Shown in pieces: positions 6,149 through 14,605 of a DNA stretch of 17,870 bases. How positions within the stretch are numbered: the first letter of the stretch is position 1; each line of letters begins with the position of its first letter. The DNA is taken from assembly GCA_014379075.1 (NCBI GenBank), contig JACMMN010000181.1, positions 1 to 17,870 of the forward strand, given 5' to 3'. The DNA is from Pyrinomonadaceae bacterium. GTDB lineage: Bacteria > Acidobacteriota > Blastocatellia > Pyrinomonadales > Pyrinomonadaceae. Both the position numbers and the translations under genes were made by a program. The notes under the pieces were generated by a model, which ran no database searches, was not told the origin of the DNA, and saw nothing but the letters and a program-made list of their open reading frames with translations.

Positions 6149-8981
6149 AAAACACTCCGTTAAAAAGAATCGAATTAAAGAACGGGCGCGTCGTCGAACG
6201 GAATAATCCTCGGAAGAAAGGGTCTTCGGCGAAAAGTATAACGTGTCCGGAACCGGTTTGCTCATCGATCACATATGCCGTTCCCTTCAAAAGCTCTTCG
6301 GTATTTCCTTCCCATACGAAACCTGAGATCGTCAGCGGTTTCTTTGGTCTCGCGTCAAAAACGAGAGCGTTCGAGCCTTCTTTAGAATACCTGAAAAAAT
6401 ATCCGCTGCCCAAGATGACCGGCAATTCATTCTGGTCGATGCCATAGGTTAGATACGTGGTGCGGTCGACGGTTGCCCGCATGATCGAACCGGGAAGCGC
6501 TTCGGGCACTTTGTTGGCATTTGCGGAAGGCGAAGCGATCGGCGGCAGACTCGGGGCTATGCCGTCGGCGCGGTCTGATTTCAATTCCATTCCCGGATTC
6601 GGTTCGGGTTCCATACGCTCGCCCGTTTTCGGTGCTGGTGACGGCGATGGTTCGGGTTTTTTGTCATCGCCGGGGGTTTTCCCTTTTTCCTCGTCGTCCG
6701 CACTCCCTACGAGTTTAGCTGATGTCATCGCAACGTCCTTCAAAGCGGCAAATACCGACGCCCCGCGAACCGTGACGATCGTTCCGCCGTTCGACGCCCA
6801 TTCTTTCAGCATGGCAACGCCGCTCGTTCCGAACGAACTGAAATAGCGGCTTACGGAGCCGTCCGGCAGTATCAGCACGTTGTAGTTTTTCAATCCGCCG
6901 TTCTTTATCGAATTGATGGTCATCGGTGTAAAGGCAACGCCGTTTTGATCGAGCGTCCACCAGATCGAGCCGTACGATTCCTGATCAATGCCTTCGTCAG
7001 CCGCGATGGCGATCTTCGGGGCCTGAAGCGAATTGACCGCTTCGCCGCCGACGCTTGTGTCGCCTTCATCGGAATAGCCGGAGTTCACGGCAGTAACGTT
7101 CACGCCCATATCACGGGCAAGTTTGGCGATCTCATCATGGATCGTCGCCGGATTGCGTGAAACACGTACGACGAAAGTGCCGCGATTCCAATTTCGCCCG
7201 CCTGCATTCAATTGCCTCGTCGATACCGCGACCTTAAATCCCTGTTGGAGCAGACGCATTACCATCGCCGCGGTCGAATCGGTTTCGTATGGAATTATGT
7301 ACGCGATCTGGGCACGGCCGGTCACACCGCCGCGTTTTGCATCGGCAAGCATTTCGTCGGTGACCATCGCTCCGGCGACGTTTCCGGCATCCTCCGTCCA
7401 GTATGCCTCGACGCCGAACGCGAGCGGCAGCGACCACGCCGTGATGTCGTAAAATCCGTAATCTTCCTTCGCCTGGCCCTTGCCGCGAAGCTGGTTGCGT
7501 TTGAACCGCGCCATGTTGTCGTCAACAAAAGCTTTGTCCTGCGGCGTATCCTGTTCGAGGATCGATTTGATAAAGATCCGCTGCGGCTGGTTGAGATCGA
7601 TGATGTACGATCCGGCCGGGAATGTTTTGGACGAGCCGCGAGCATCCTTTTCCATGTACGTGTGAGCCGAAGGTGAAGTAAAGGATGAGCCAGCGACCTT
7701 CACTTCGATATTTGAACGCCGCAGCAGCGCGATCATCTCGGCGGTTTTCACGCGGTCGCTTGTTGGAACGACAACCACGCGCTTCATTTTTGATTTCGCA
7801 TCGTCGCGCATTCCATTGGCCCGGAATTCGTAAAAATCCTTGAGCCGTTCAGATTTGTTTTTCGCATTCGCTTCGAGCGTCGTCATCGAAGCGACGTAAT
7901 GTTTGGCGATGGAAGAGCGAAACGTCACGATGGTGCCATCGTCGCGGGTCCATTTCAGGCCTTTAAAGCCGCCGCCGTCGGTTTCATAGGTCATGCCGAT
8001 GGCTCCGTTTAGCGACGGGTACATATCCCAGTAACCGGGATAGAACGCGTCGAAAACATCGCGGACGTAATAGTCCCATTTATTGGCGTCAAAGGCTTTG
8101 GCGTTCGCACGGCCGTAAATTTCTTCCCATTTGGCGGTGACCGGCTGCGGCAGGTTAGGGTTGGTCGGCAAACCTGTCGGCGGGAAAAAATACTGCGACG
8201 GCTGGCCGTGATGATCGACGGCGAGCTGCGGATTCCACTCATTATAGGCCTTCGCCATATTGTGCGTTTCTTTCTGCGTCATCGCCAGCGTATCGCGGTT
8301 TAGATTGAAACGGTAATGGCTCAAACGCCCGTAAATGCTCCACGGTTCGCGGTGCTCGATGGCGTTACGGTCGGGGCTGCCGATGGCGACGGAGTTGTAC
8401 CAGGTGACGAAACGCTCGTGGCCGTCGGGATTTTCGCCGGTCAAAACAAGGACGACGTTGTTTTTGAGAATGTCGAGCGTCGCCGGTTCGTTCGAGGCGG
8501 CAAGTTGATAAACGACCTGCATCATCGCTTCGAACGACGAGGATTCGTTGCCGTGGATCGTATAGGCCATCCAGGCGATCGCCGGCGTATTTTGAGCTAT
8601 CTGCGCGGCTTCGGCGGCGGAAGTTGTTCGCGGATCGGTCAGCTTTTTGACATTTGCACGGATCTCGTCGATGCGCGCTATATTTTCCGGGGACGAGATC
8701 GCAACCAAATGCATCATCCGGTGCTCGTTCGTCAGGCCGATATCGTACATCTTAACCCGGTCGGGCGCGGCCTTGGCGATCTCTTCGACGACCTTTTCCA
8801 TCTGGGCGTAAGTCGTATGATGATCGCCGACATCGAACCGCAAACTCACCTGCGGCCGCGGAACGTTCGGACGGTATTCACCGCGTGTATAGAAATCGAA
8901 TTTCTCTTCTGTTTGGGCGGCGGCAAATGAGACAAACTTCAGGCAGCAGATTGCAGCAAGCAACAAGGTTTTTGTTTTCAT
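6147..8981 (-). CDS. Secreted M14-family zinc carboxypeptidase-like protein with C-terminal extension
   Basis: This 944-residue protein has a signal peptide (first 22 residues, ending SFAAAQ). The M14 domain spans roughly residues 50-390. Zinc ligands fit H143-x2-E146 (YTIHGNESSSFE) and the later His257 or His258 (AVDHHGQ). The substrate-binding N-x-R-D stretch is NLNRD (226-230), and the catalytic Glu fits E333 (TYETDGGG). It therefore probably hydrolyses peptide C-termini outside the inner membrane. Residues 400-745 resemble the Rossmann-like part found behind M14 domains in large acidobacterial and Bacteroidetes homologues. Residues about 755-795 are a Pro/Glu/Lys-rich linker (KKPEPSPSPAPKTG). 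The last 130 residues form a strand-rich domain. It is far longer than a classical carboxypeptidase (about 300 residues). No Shine-Dalgarno is visible before the ATG. Confidence 0.85.
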   Translation of the reverse strand: MKTKTLLLAAICCLKFVSFAAAQTEEKFDFYTRGEYRPNVPRPQVSLRFDVGDHHTTYAQMEKVVEEIAKAAPDRVKMYDIGLTNEHRMMHLVAISSPENIARIDEIRANVKKLTDPRTTSAAEAAQIAQNTPAIAWMAYTIHGNESSSFEAMMQVVYQLAASNEPATLDILKNNVVLVLTGENPDGHERFVTWYNSVAIGSPDRNAIEHREPWSIYGRLSHYRFNLNRDTLAMTQKETHNMAKAYNEWNPQLAVDHHGQPSQYFFPPTGLPTNPNLPQPVTAKWEEIYGRANAKAFDANKWDYYVRDVFDAFYPGYWDMYPSLNGAIGMTYETDGGGFKGLKWTRDDGTIVTFRSSIAKHYVASMTTLEANAKNKSERLKDFYEFRANGMRDDAKSKMKRVVVVPTSDRVKTAEMIALLRRSNIEVKVAGSSFTSPSAHTYMEKDARGSSKTFPAGSYIIDLNQPQRIFIKSILEQDTPQDKAFVDDNMARFKRNQLRGKGQAKEDYGFYDITAWSLPLAFGVEAYWTEDAGNVAGAMVTDEMLADAKRGGVTGRAQIAYIIPYETDSTAAMVMRLLQQGFKVAVSTRQLNAGGRNWNRGTFVVRVSRNPATIHDEIAKLARDMGVNVTAVNSGYSDEGDTSVGGEAVNSLQAPKIAIAADEGIDQESYGSIWWTLDQNGVAFTPMTINSIKNGGLKNYNVLILPDGSVSRYFSSFGTSGVAMLKEWASNGGTIVTVRGASVFAALKDVAMTSAKLVGSADDEEKGKTPGDDKKPEPSPSPAPKTGERMEPEPNPGMELKSDRADGIAPSLPPIASPSANANKVPEALPGSIMRATVDRTTYLTYGIDQNELPVILGSGYFFRYSKEGSNALVFDARPKKPLTISGFVWEGNTEELLKGTAYVIDEQTGSGHVILFAEDPFFRGLFRSTTRPFFNSILFNGVF

Positions 8982-9010
8982 CTATATATATCGGTTGTTC
9001 GGTGTTCTTT

Positions 9011-9066
9011 TCAGGATCTGGAGGGATAGCGAGATGAAGCAGAGTCGCTATCGCTCCCGATCCTGA
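9011..9066. repeat. Long hairpin-forming palindrome
   Basis: Arms 9011-9032 and 9045-9066 pair at 20 of 22 positions around the 12-base loop GATGAAGCAGAG. The core is GATAGCGA/TCGCTATC. No T-run follows on either strand. It lies in the 112-base gap between the divergent M14 and zinc-ribbon genes, so it would fall in the leader RNA of whichever gene starts transcription beyond it. It may be a REP-like element or a leader hairpin. Confidence 0.65.
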
Positions 9067-9093
9067 TATTGTTGATAGAATATTAAACTTAAA

Positions 9094-9315
9094 ATGCTTA
9101 AACGTAAAAATGCAATGAATAGTTTTCAAGAAAATTCCTGCCCGAAATGTCATTATGCGAAAATGAAAACCTGGGATGAGCTAACCGCCGAACAGCAAAT
9201 GCTCGCCGAACGCCTGCCCGGATCCGCCGAATACACGCAAACAGAACGAAAAAAGCACCGCTTTTGCGAGCGGTGCTGGTTTGAGGATAAAGAATTCGAA
9301 GGCATGCTAACTTAG
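9094..9315 (+). CDS. Small zinc-ribbon-like protein of unknown function
   Basis: This 73-residue protein has two Cys-x2-Cys knuckles, CPKC (residues 16-19) and CERC (58-61), a spacing that fits one zinc-ribbon or treble-clef site. Between them is a charged helix (TWDELTAEQQMLAERLPGSAEY). No signal peptide is present. The start is ATG 9094 or ATG 9115 (MNSFQEN); neither has a clear Shine-Dalgarno, and both keep the knuckles. The gene runs convergently into the secreted repeat protein (8-base gap), and the terminator of that neighbour lies inside this coding region over the CERC codons. The knuckles argue it is a real gene, but its function is unknown. Confidence 0.6.
   Translation: MLKRKNAMNSFQENSCPKCHYAKMKTWDELTAEQQMLAERLPGSAEYTQTERKKHRFCERCWFEDKEFEGMLT
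9249..9277 (-). terminator. Intrinsic terminator for the - strand secreted-protein cluster
   Basis: On the - strand AGCACCGCT (9277-9269) pairs perfectly with AGCGGTGCT (9262-9254) over a 6-base loop and is followed by a T-run (9254-9249). It lies 47 bases past the stop of the repeat protein and inside the convergent + gene. Confidence 0.7.
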
Positions 9316-9323
9316 TCGCGAAT

Positions 9324-9893
9324 TTAGGGAGTTACATCTTTTTGTCGTTCCATCACAACCATATGCTCGCCCCGGCTCACCATACCGACGATCACAAATC
9401 CTGCCGTTTGGGCTTCTGTAACTTCTTTTTGAAGAGTGGAGGTCCTCGAAGTCGCCAGCAGCTTGTATTCGTATTGTTTGACAACCTGTGGCGGGCGTTC
9501 CATAGTCATCACGATTTCCACGCCTCCCAGCAACTGATTTTTCGCGATCATCGTACTTGGAATAAGACGAAATCCGCCGTCCGCTGCCTCATTAAGTTCT
9601 TTCTGCATTGTACCCGTCCTGGATGTGGCAAGCAGTTTATATTTGTAAGGTGCCTCCATGGTCGTTTCACGCGATAAGAAAACCGCCATTTCCGTACCGC
9701 TGGTCGGCGATCCGACTAAAATACGATAACCTTGTGCCGAGACTTCATCCATCTCTTTTTGCATGGTTGATGTTTTGGTAGTCGCCAAAAGTTTGTATTT
9801 CAGGCCGTCGGTATCTTTTTGCGATTGTGCATAGATATTGCCGAGGCCCCCAAAAATAAGTAGTGCGAAAATGTAAAAATGTCTGTTTTTCAT
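9324..9893 (-). CDS. Secreted protein with three tandem DUF4177-like repeats
   Basis: This 189-residue protein has a signal peptide (MKNRHFYIFALLIFGGLGN and on to IYAQ). Three copies of the same unit follow, at residues about 32, 84 and 143: YKLLATTKTSTMQKEMDEV, YKLLATSRTGTMQKELNEA and YKLLATSRTSTLQKEVTEA. Each is followed by a GF/GY-strand (GYRILVG, GFRLIPS, GFVIVGM) and ends in a MER- or SRE-type strand. The pattern (strand, short helix, strand) resembles DUF4177, here triplicated. No catalytic motif is visible. The start is ATG 9893, preceded by GGAG with 9-base spacing; the TTG at 9908 would make the ribosome-binding site coding and is rejected. It lies 18 bases downstream of the previous gene on the same strand, so it is probably co-transcribed. 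Confidence 0.75.
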   Translation of the reverse strand: MKNRHFYIFALLIFGGLGNIYAQSQKDTDGLKYKLLATTKTSTMQKEMDEVSAQGYRILVGSPTSGTEMAVFLSRETTMEAPYKYKLLATSRTGTMQKELNEAADGGFRLIPSTMIAKNQLLGGVEIVMTMERPPQVVKQYEYKLLATSRTSTLQKEVTEAQTAGFVIVGMVSRGEHMVVMERQKDVTP

Positions 9894-9911
9894 GATTAAT
9901 TTCTCCAAGGT

Positions 9912-10601
9912 CTATTGTGAGAGCTCCTTAATTTTCTGCTTGATCGATTCAGGGATACGCCAACTGATTTGACCCTCTTTGTTGTAAATTCCAACGAACA
10001 GATCAACCTCCGAGAGGTTGTCCGAAAATAGCGGTTTTTTGCTCACGCTAACAAGCGGAAAAACCACCCAAAAAATGTCGTAATCATAGTCGCGACGGGT
10101 AACGCCAGCCAACGCTTTTAGCTTGCGCAAATGGGGCGACTTTATGCCGGCGACCGCACCTTCCGCTCCAGGTTTGAAACCTTTTGGTTGTAAAAATACG
10201 CGCCAGTCGAGCGGAACAACGCCAGAACCTTCGCGCGGATCGATTTCGACCATGATTACTAAATCACCCGCAGAGTCCGCCTCCCCTACAAGCTTTCGTG
10301 TTTCCTCATTACTTAACCGATTTCGAATTTGTTCTAACCTGGCAGATGCCCTGATTACTTCTGGTGAAAGCAGCGTCGCACGAAGTTTATAGTTGATGGC
10401 ATGGTCGGTATGGATAACCCGAAAATCAAAAAGGCTTCCGGCTTTGCCGGTTGCACGCAGAGATTTGCCAATATTTTCAGCTTGTGATGCTGTCCACGTT
10501 AGATAGCCTTCAGCATCCGTTTTGGACTGTGCTTGAGCCAAGGCGTATGGGGACGAGCCCGCAATGAGGCAAACCGCTAACGTCAGTGAAACAAATTTCA
10601 T
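9912..10601 (-). CDS. Secreted protein of unknown function
   Basis: I do not recognise this 229-residue family. It starts with a signal peptide (MKFVSLTLAVCLIAGSSPYA and on to LAQA) and has no further membrane segment. The mature part mixes helices (SPEVIRASARLEQIRNRLSN) and strands (DLVIMVEIDPREGSGVVPLD, then WRVFLQP), with a conserved-looking DYDIFWVVFPLV stretch and a C-terminal IPESIKQKIKEL helix. The start is ATG 10601 with AAAGGAG five bases upstream. The longer frame from 10658 is rejected because it puts 19 polar residues before the signal peptide. It lies between a PEGA-domain gene and the triple-repeat gene, all three exported and on one strand. Confidence 0.75.
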   Translation of the reverse strand: MKFVSLTLAVCLIAGSSPYALAQAQSKTDAEGYLTWTASQAENIGKSLRATGKAGSLFDFRVIHTDHAINYKLRATLLSPEVIRASARLEQIRNRLSNEETRKLVGEADSAGDLVIMVEIDPREGSGVVPLDWRVFLQPKGFKPGAEGAVAGIKSPHLRKLKALAGVTRRDYDYDIFWVVFPLVSVSKKPLFSDNLSEVDLFVGIYNKEGQISWRIPESIKQKIKELSQ

Positions 10602-10724
10602 AAATACTCCTTTAAGGCGGCCTTTAGGTTGGGCCTGCCGGAGAAGATTCGCGGACATTCAGTGAAGAAAGATACTTTCACATTTATTTAGACGCCTTTC
10701 CAACAAAATGATACATCTCATGGA

Positions 10725-11573
10725 TTAGGGATTCTGAATCTTTTCGAGCGATGCATCCAGGGTAATATTGCTTCCGGGCATCATGTTGATGGTCCGTTCC
10801 CATGTCTGAAAGCCCGGCTTTTTTACGGTTACTGTATGATCGCCGGGTTTGAGCGGGAACGATGACGGTGTGCTGCCGACGAAGAGACTGTTGATGGTGA
10901 TCTCCGCGCCTTCGGGGGCGGATTTGATCGTCAGATTCGGCATACCGCTCTCAGCAGCGGGAACACCGGGAACCGTTTGGGGGTTGTAAAATGCGATAAA
11001 CTTGTTTTTATCAAGCTCCGTGTCGCCGTTGATATAAGCGGTGATCTCGGTGCCTTTTGGGATCTTGATGTCTTTTCCCTTCATAAAAAGGAAGAACGGG
11101 GCGGCGGGGAAAAATAAGATGCTGGTCGCAACAATGGCCCCCGTCATCGGAGCGGTGGAATTGTAACCCTTGGTCGTTTTTATTGCGCGTAACGCGACCT
11201 TATCCCCCGTGACGGCTGTTACGGAGTCGATGTTAATATCAAGCTTTCCGCCTTTGCCCATCCTAGCCTTCGGCTTGCCGCGCGTAACAGTTCCGAGTGC
11301 GATTCCGCCTCGCGGAATAATTACAATATCTCCGACTTTTATATCTTCCAATACTTCAAAATCGACGGTTTCACCGGTCTTGGCGTCGGCCGAGGACATA
11401 TTTCGATTTATGCGAAGTTTTAGCGGCGTTCCGTCCTGTAGGCCAAATGAAAGCGGTGCTTTCGGTGTTTGAACCTGTGTCTCCACGGCCGGTGCGGGCG
11501 TTGTTTGTGCTAGTGCGAACGGCGTCGTGATGACAGCGATACAAAACACTAATGCTAGTGAAACGATTTTCAT
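10725..11573 (-). CDS. Secreted PEGA-domain protein
   Basis: This 282-residue protein has a signal peptide (MKIVSLALVFCIAVITTPFA, cut after LAQ). It continues with a strand-rich domain (GLQDGTPLKLRINRN, then FEVLEDIKVGDIVIIPRGG and a Gly/Lys-rich GKPKARMGKGGKLDINID), a short hydrophobic stretch (AIVATSILFFPAAPFFLFM), and a PEGA domain at residues about 211-275 (SAPEGAEITINSLFVGSTP ... KKPGFQTWE). PEGA domains are surface or periplasmic beta modules often tied to the cell envelope. The hydrophobic stretch could be a membrane anchor. The start is ATG 11573 with AGGAG five bases upstream. The signal peptide resembles that of the next gene in protein and DNA, suggesting a shared origin of the leader. 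Confidence 0.8.
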   Translation of the reverse strand: MKIVSLALVFCIAVITTPFALAQTTPAPAVETQVQTPKAPLSFGLQDGTPLKLRINRNMSSADAKTGETVDFEVLEDIKVGDIVIIPRGGIALGTVTRGKPKARMGKGGKLDINIDSVTAVTGDKVALRAIKTTKGYNSTAPMTGAIVATSILFFPAAPFFLFMKGKDIKIPKGTEITAYINGDTELDKNKFIAFYNPQTVPGVPAAESGMPNLTIKSAPEGAEITINSLFVGSTPSSFPLKPGDHTVTVKKPGFQTWERTINMMPGSNITLDASLEKIQNP

Positions 11574-11639
11574 GAATTCTCCTGTCGGTTTTAAGGGTGG
11601 GATGCCGGAACTGCTTTCACGAGCATCGGTCAACATATG

Positions 11640-11668
11640 ATTAAACGATATATTCGGAAATTTAGCAA
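11640..11668 (-). promoter_or_regulatory. Possible promoter of the PEGA-domain gene
   Basis: On the - strand TTGCTA (11668-11663), a 17-base spacer and TTTAAT (11645-11640). This gives a leader of about 60 bases. The match is moderate. Confidence 0.4.
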
Positions 11669-11683
11669 AATCCTTCGCGACTT

Positions 11684-14425
11684 TTAATGGCTAGGATCAT
11701 CGTTCAGAATATTCTCATACGAAGCACGAATATTAAGGCGGTGCAGTGTAAGGTCCTCGATCAATTTTTCGCCGGATCTGATATCCATTCTTTTGGCGAT
11801 AATGCGGAGGGCGTTTTGGTTGGCTAGCGGAACACGCGTCGAGCGGCCGGCGGTAAGGCGGATATTATGATCGAGAGCCGAAAGAAATTGGTAACCCGCG
11901 TAAAGATTTTCGTGATCTGCACTGCTGAGTGAATTATTCGCGAGCAATTTCGCAAGCGTTTCACCGGTCGAGCGGCTTTCGTCATCGTCCGGGACATTAT
12001 AGCGAAGCTGTAAAAATCGGATCGCGAAATAGATATCGAGCATTCCGCCGGAGCCGAATTTGATGTCGATCTCCTTTCCGCGTCGGGATGCCGACCTTTC
12101 CTTTTCAAGCTGCGACCGGACGCGGCGCGATTCGTCGGCAAGTTCGGCGATGTCGATCTTTGCTGCCCGTTTATGAATCGCGTCCTTGATCTCCCGTTCG
12201 ACCGCTTTCGCCGGATCGCTGCCGACACCTCGAATTTTTACGTAAGCGAGCAGTTCCCAGACTGCCGCATCGTTTCGCATATATTGACGAAACGCCGTTT
12301 TCGAGATGGTGGTTTCGCCGTTTTTCCCGTGCGGCCGCAGGCGGAGATCGACGCGATAAAGGCTGCCGTCACGGGTCACGCTCGAAAGAGCAGTGATAAT
12401 TATTTCAACGGCGCGTCCATAGAATTGGGCATGCGTGATATCCGATACCGGCAGAGGTTTTGTTTCATCGTAAACGAAAACCAGATCGAGGTCGGAATCG
12501 TAATCGAGTCCGGCGCCGCCGAGCTTTCCGAGTCCCATCACGGCGAGCTCCAAGTCGCCGATCTCGACCGAGTAGTGCTTTTCCAGTTCGGACCGCGCGA
12601 TCAGAAAAGCGGTTTCGACGCTCGCCTCTGCCAGAGCAGTTTGGTAACCCTTAACTTCCTGGAGCGAAAGCTTTCCATATACGTCGAATGCAATAATATT
12701 CAGCAAAAATTGCGTCCATTCCCGCCGCAATACGCCGATCCGGCTGCGGAAATCTTTTTTCGAAGCAACGGCGACCTTTAATATCGACGCATAATCTTTT
12801 ACATCGAATGTATCGGAAACACCCGGGATGTTCTCGATAAGGCCCGGATTTGCCGAAATCATTTCCACAAGACGCGGCGATGTTTCAGTCAATTTCCCGA
12901 GCCGTTTCTCGATCGCCGGAAGGGATCTTGCGTCGGCGCCGGATCTCTGCAGTGAATCCAGAAGCTGAGGCGGAAGTTTTTTGGGCCGGGAATCGGAAAC
13001 CCCGGCCATTTTTATTTGCATATTCGGATCAGGCGATAAAGGCTCGTGATCGGCTGTGCCGAAAACCCGCACAAATACACTGTTTACGGTTGCGGCGTGA
13101 ACAGCCAGCGACGATTCGAAATCGCCGATCCGTGAAAAACTCATTCGCTTTGAGACAACCGAGCGTTTTACAGTTTCGTCCGGCACGGTGTGCGTCTGCA
13201 AACCGTTTTCCATCTGCAGGATATGTTCCAGATGTCGGAGAAATTCGTAAGCGTCGAAAAGCCCAGTGAGTTCGCTTTCGCTCAACAGCTTTCGGTCGGC
13301 AAGGCGGGCAAGGCTTTTTAGCGTATGCGGCACGCGGAGCCATTTGTCGCCGCCGCCGTATGCGAGCTGCAAAGCCTGGGCGATAAATTCTATCTCGCGG
13401 ATGCCGCCTTTGCCGAGTTTTACGTCGTAGCCGCGATGGGCCCTGTTTTGGAGATCGATCTTTTCCTTGGAAAGCCGAACACCGCGAAGTGCTTTTTCTA
13501 CGGTTTGGCCCTTTGAAAAAACGGAGTCTTCGACCGCCGCGAAAAACTTTTTATAAACATTTGAATCGCCTGCGCTGGAACGCGAACGAACGAGCACCTG
13601 ACGTTCCCAATCGGCGGCTTCAGCCCTGTAATAACGGATCGTATCGGCTGCGGAAAGCGCAAGCGATCCGACGCGTCCGTGCGGGCGCAGGCGCATATCC
13701 ACTCGGTAGGCGGCGCCTTCACCGCTTTGGCGGCCGACGAACTGCGAGATCGATCCGGAAAGTTTTACAAAATATTCACGGTTCGTGATTTGGCCGCGCG
13801 AGCCGCTGCCGGAGGTCGAACCATCGCCTGAATAAATAAAAAGAAGATCGATATCCGACGAGTAATTGAGTTCGCGTGACCCGAGTTTGCCAAGCGACAC
13901 GATGCAAAATTCCGCCGGTTTTTCACGTCCCTTGCCGTCTATCTCAAGCGGAGCGCCGTAGCGGTTGTCAAGTTCCTGACGCGCAAGGCGCAAGGCGTTT
14001 TCGAGGATCGCATCCGCAAGGTTCGATATTTCCTCGGTAGTCTCGGCTATAGTCGAGAGGCGGCGAATATCGCTGAGAAATATCCGCAGCAATTCGCGGC
14101 GGCGAAAACGTGCGAGAAGGATGTGCGGTTCGATCTGCGAATTCGTTAAGGAGAATCTGGCAAGCGATTCGAGCAATTCGGATTTGTTGCGGACGCCTGA
14201 ACCGATTCGGTTGCGGTCCAGCCACCAGAGATATTCCGGATTTTGCAAAAGCGTCGTCGCGAGCAGCGGGCTGAACGAAACAAGAGCTAGTACATCCGAA
14301 AGCAAAGCGTCGTTCTTCAGGAGCCGCTCGGATTTAGCATGGTGTTTTTCGGCAAACGATGTGAGAAAACGCTGCGCGGAATCGGCGTCGGGCAAATCTA
14401 GAATTTTGGATTTGGCTATGGCCAT
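11684..14425 (-). CDS. glnE: Bifunctional glutamine synthetase adenylyltransferase/adenylyl-removing enzyme
   Basis: This 913-residue protein carries the two nucleotidyltransferase halves of GlnE, which adds AMP to a tyrosine of glutamine synthetase and removes it, steered by PII and glutamine. The N-terminal (adenylyl-removing) half has GKLGSRELNYSSDIDLLFIY at 179-198 with Asp191 and Asp193, then RLRPHGRVGS (246-255) and KLGKGGIREIEF (336-347). The C-terminal (transferase) half has GKLGGAGLDYDSDLDLVFVY at 633-652 with Asp645 and Asp647, then RLRPHGKNGE (695-704) and KFGSGGMLDIYF (789-800). All metal-binding Asp pairs are intact, so both activities are expected. The length is slightly below the enterobacterial 946. 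Glutamine synthetase and PII genes are not in the window. The upstream neighbour is a NifA-like activator. The ATG is kept because it fits the family N-terminus. Confidence 0.95.
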   Translation of the reverse strand: MAIAKSKILDLPDADSAQRFLTSFAEKHHAKSERLLKNDALLSDVLALVSFSPLLATTLLQNPEYLWWLDRNRIGSGVRNKSELLESLARFSLTNSQIEPHILLARFRRRELLRIFLSDIRRLSTIAETTEEISNLADAILENALRLARQELDNRYGAPLEIDGKGREKPAEFCIVSLGKLGSRELNYSSDIDLLFIYSGDGSTSGSGSRGQITNREYFVKLSGSISQFVGRQSGEGAAYRVDMRLRPHGRVGSLALSAADTIRYYRAEAADWERQVLVRSRSSAGDSNVYKKFFAAVEDSVFSKGQTVEKALRGVRLSKEKIDLQNRAHRGYDVKLGKGGIREIEFIAQALQLAYGGGDKWLRVPHTLKSLARLADRKLLSESELTGLFDAYEFLRHLEHILQMENGLQTHTVPDETVKRSVVSKRMSFSRIGDFESSLAVHAATVNSVFVRVFGTADHEPLSPDPNMQIKMAGVSDSRPKKLPPQLLDSLQRSGADARSLPAIEKRLGKLTETSPRLVEMISANPGLIENIPGVSDTFDVKDYASILKVAVASKKDFRSRIGVLRREWTQFLLNIIAFDVYGKLSLQEVKGYQTALAEASVETAFLIARSELEKHYSVEIGDLELAVMGLGKLGGAGLDYDSDLDLVFVYDETKPLPVSDITHAQFYGRAVEIIITALSSVTRDGSLYRVDLRLRPHGKNGETTISKTAFRQYMRNDAAVWELLAYVKIRGVGSDPAKAVEREIKDAIHKRAAKIDIAELADESRRVRSQLEKERSASRRGKEIDIKFGSGGMLDIYFAIRFLQLRYNVPDDDESRSTGETLAKLLANNSLSSADHENLYAGYQFLSALDHNIRLTAGRSTRVPLANQNALRIIAKRMDIRSGEKLIEDLTLHRLNIRASYENILNDDPSH

Positions 14426-14461
14426 TGCGGTCTGTCGTTCATCATATTCGTTCCGGTTCTT

Positions 14462-14522
14462 CTTGTTCCGTGGTCAATGAAAGGAAATTTACCACGGAAC
14501 AAGGGGAACAAGAATGAACAAG
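14462..14522. repeat. 13-bp inverted repeat plus GAACAAG direct repeats
   Basis: CTTGTTCCGTGGT (14462-14474) pairs perfectly with ACCACGGAACAAG (14491-14503) over a 16-base loop. The right arm continues with two more GAACAAG copies (14506-14512 and 14516-14522). It lies in the 175-base gap upstream of glnE. It has no U-tract on the - strand and looks REP-like rather than like a terminator. Confidence 0.6.
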
Positions 14523-14577
14523 GCAAATAAGAAAAATTCGGCTGATAAAGCATTGGAAAACTTAATAATTATTTTCC

Positions 14578-14605
14578 GCCAACCGCCAACTGCCAACTGC
14601 CTACC
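14578..14605. repeat. Four-copy GCCAACY heptamer tandem repeat
   Basis: GCCAACC, GCCAACT, GCCAACT and GCCTACC follow one another directly. The array runs across the stop codon (14601-14603) of the NifA-like gene, so the last copy contributes its final codons. Confidence 0.6.

Noticed and set aside
8316..8930. 204-residue frame on the + strand inside the M14 peptidase gene
   Set aside because: It is antisense to a well-supported gene, with composition typical of a reverse reading and no ribosome-binding site.
12173..12781. 202-residue frame on the + strand inside glnE
   Set aside because: It is the reverse complement of conserved GlnE motifs and has no independent protein features.
14426..14600. 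CRISPR-like array because of the short direct repeats
   Set aside because: Repeats are 7 bases and contiguous or irregular, without unique spacers.
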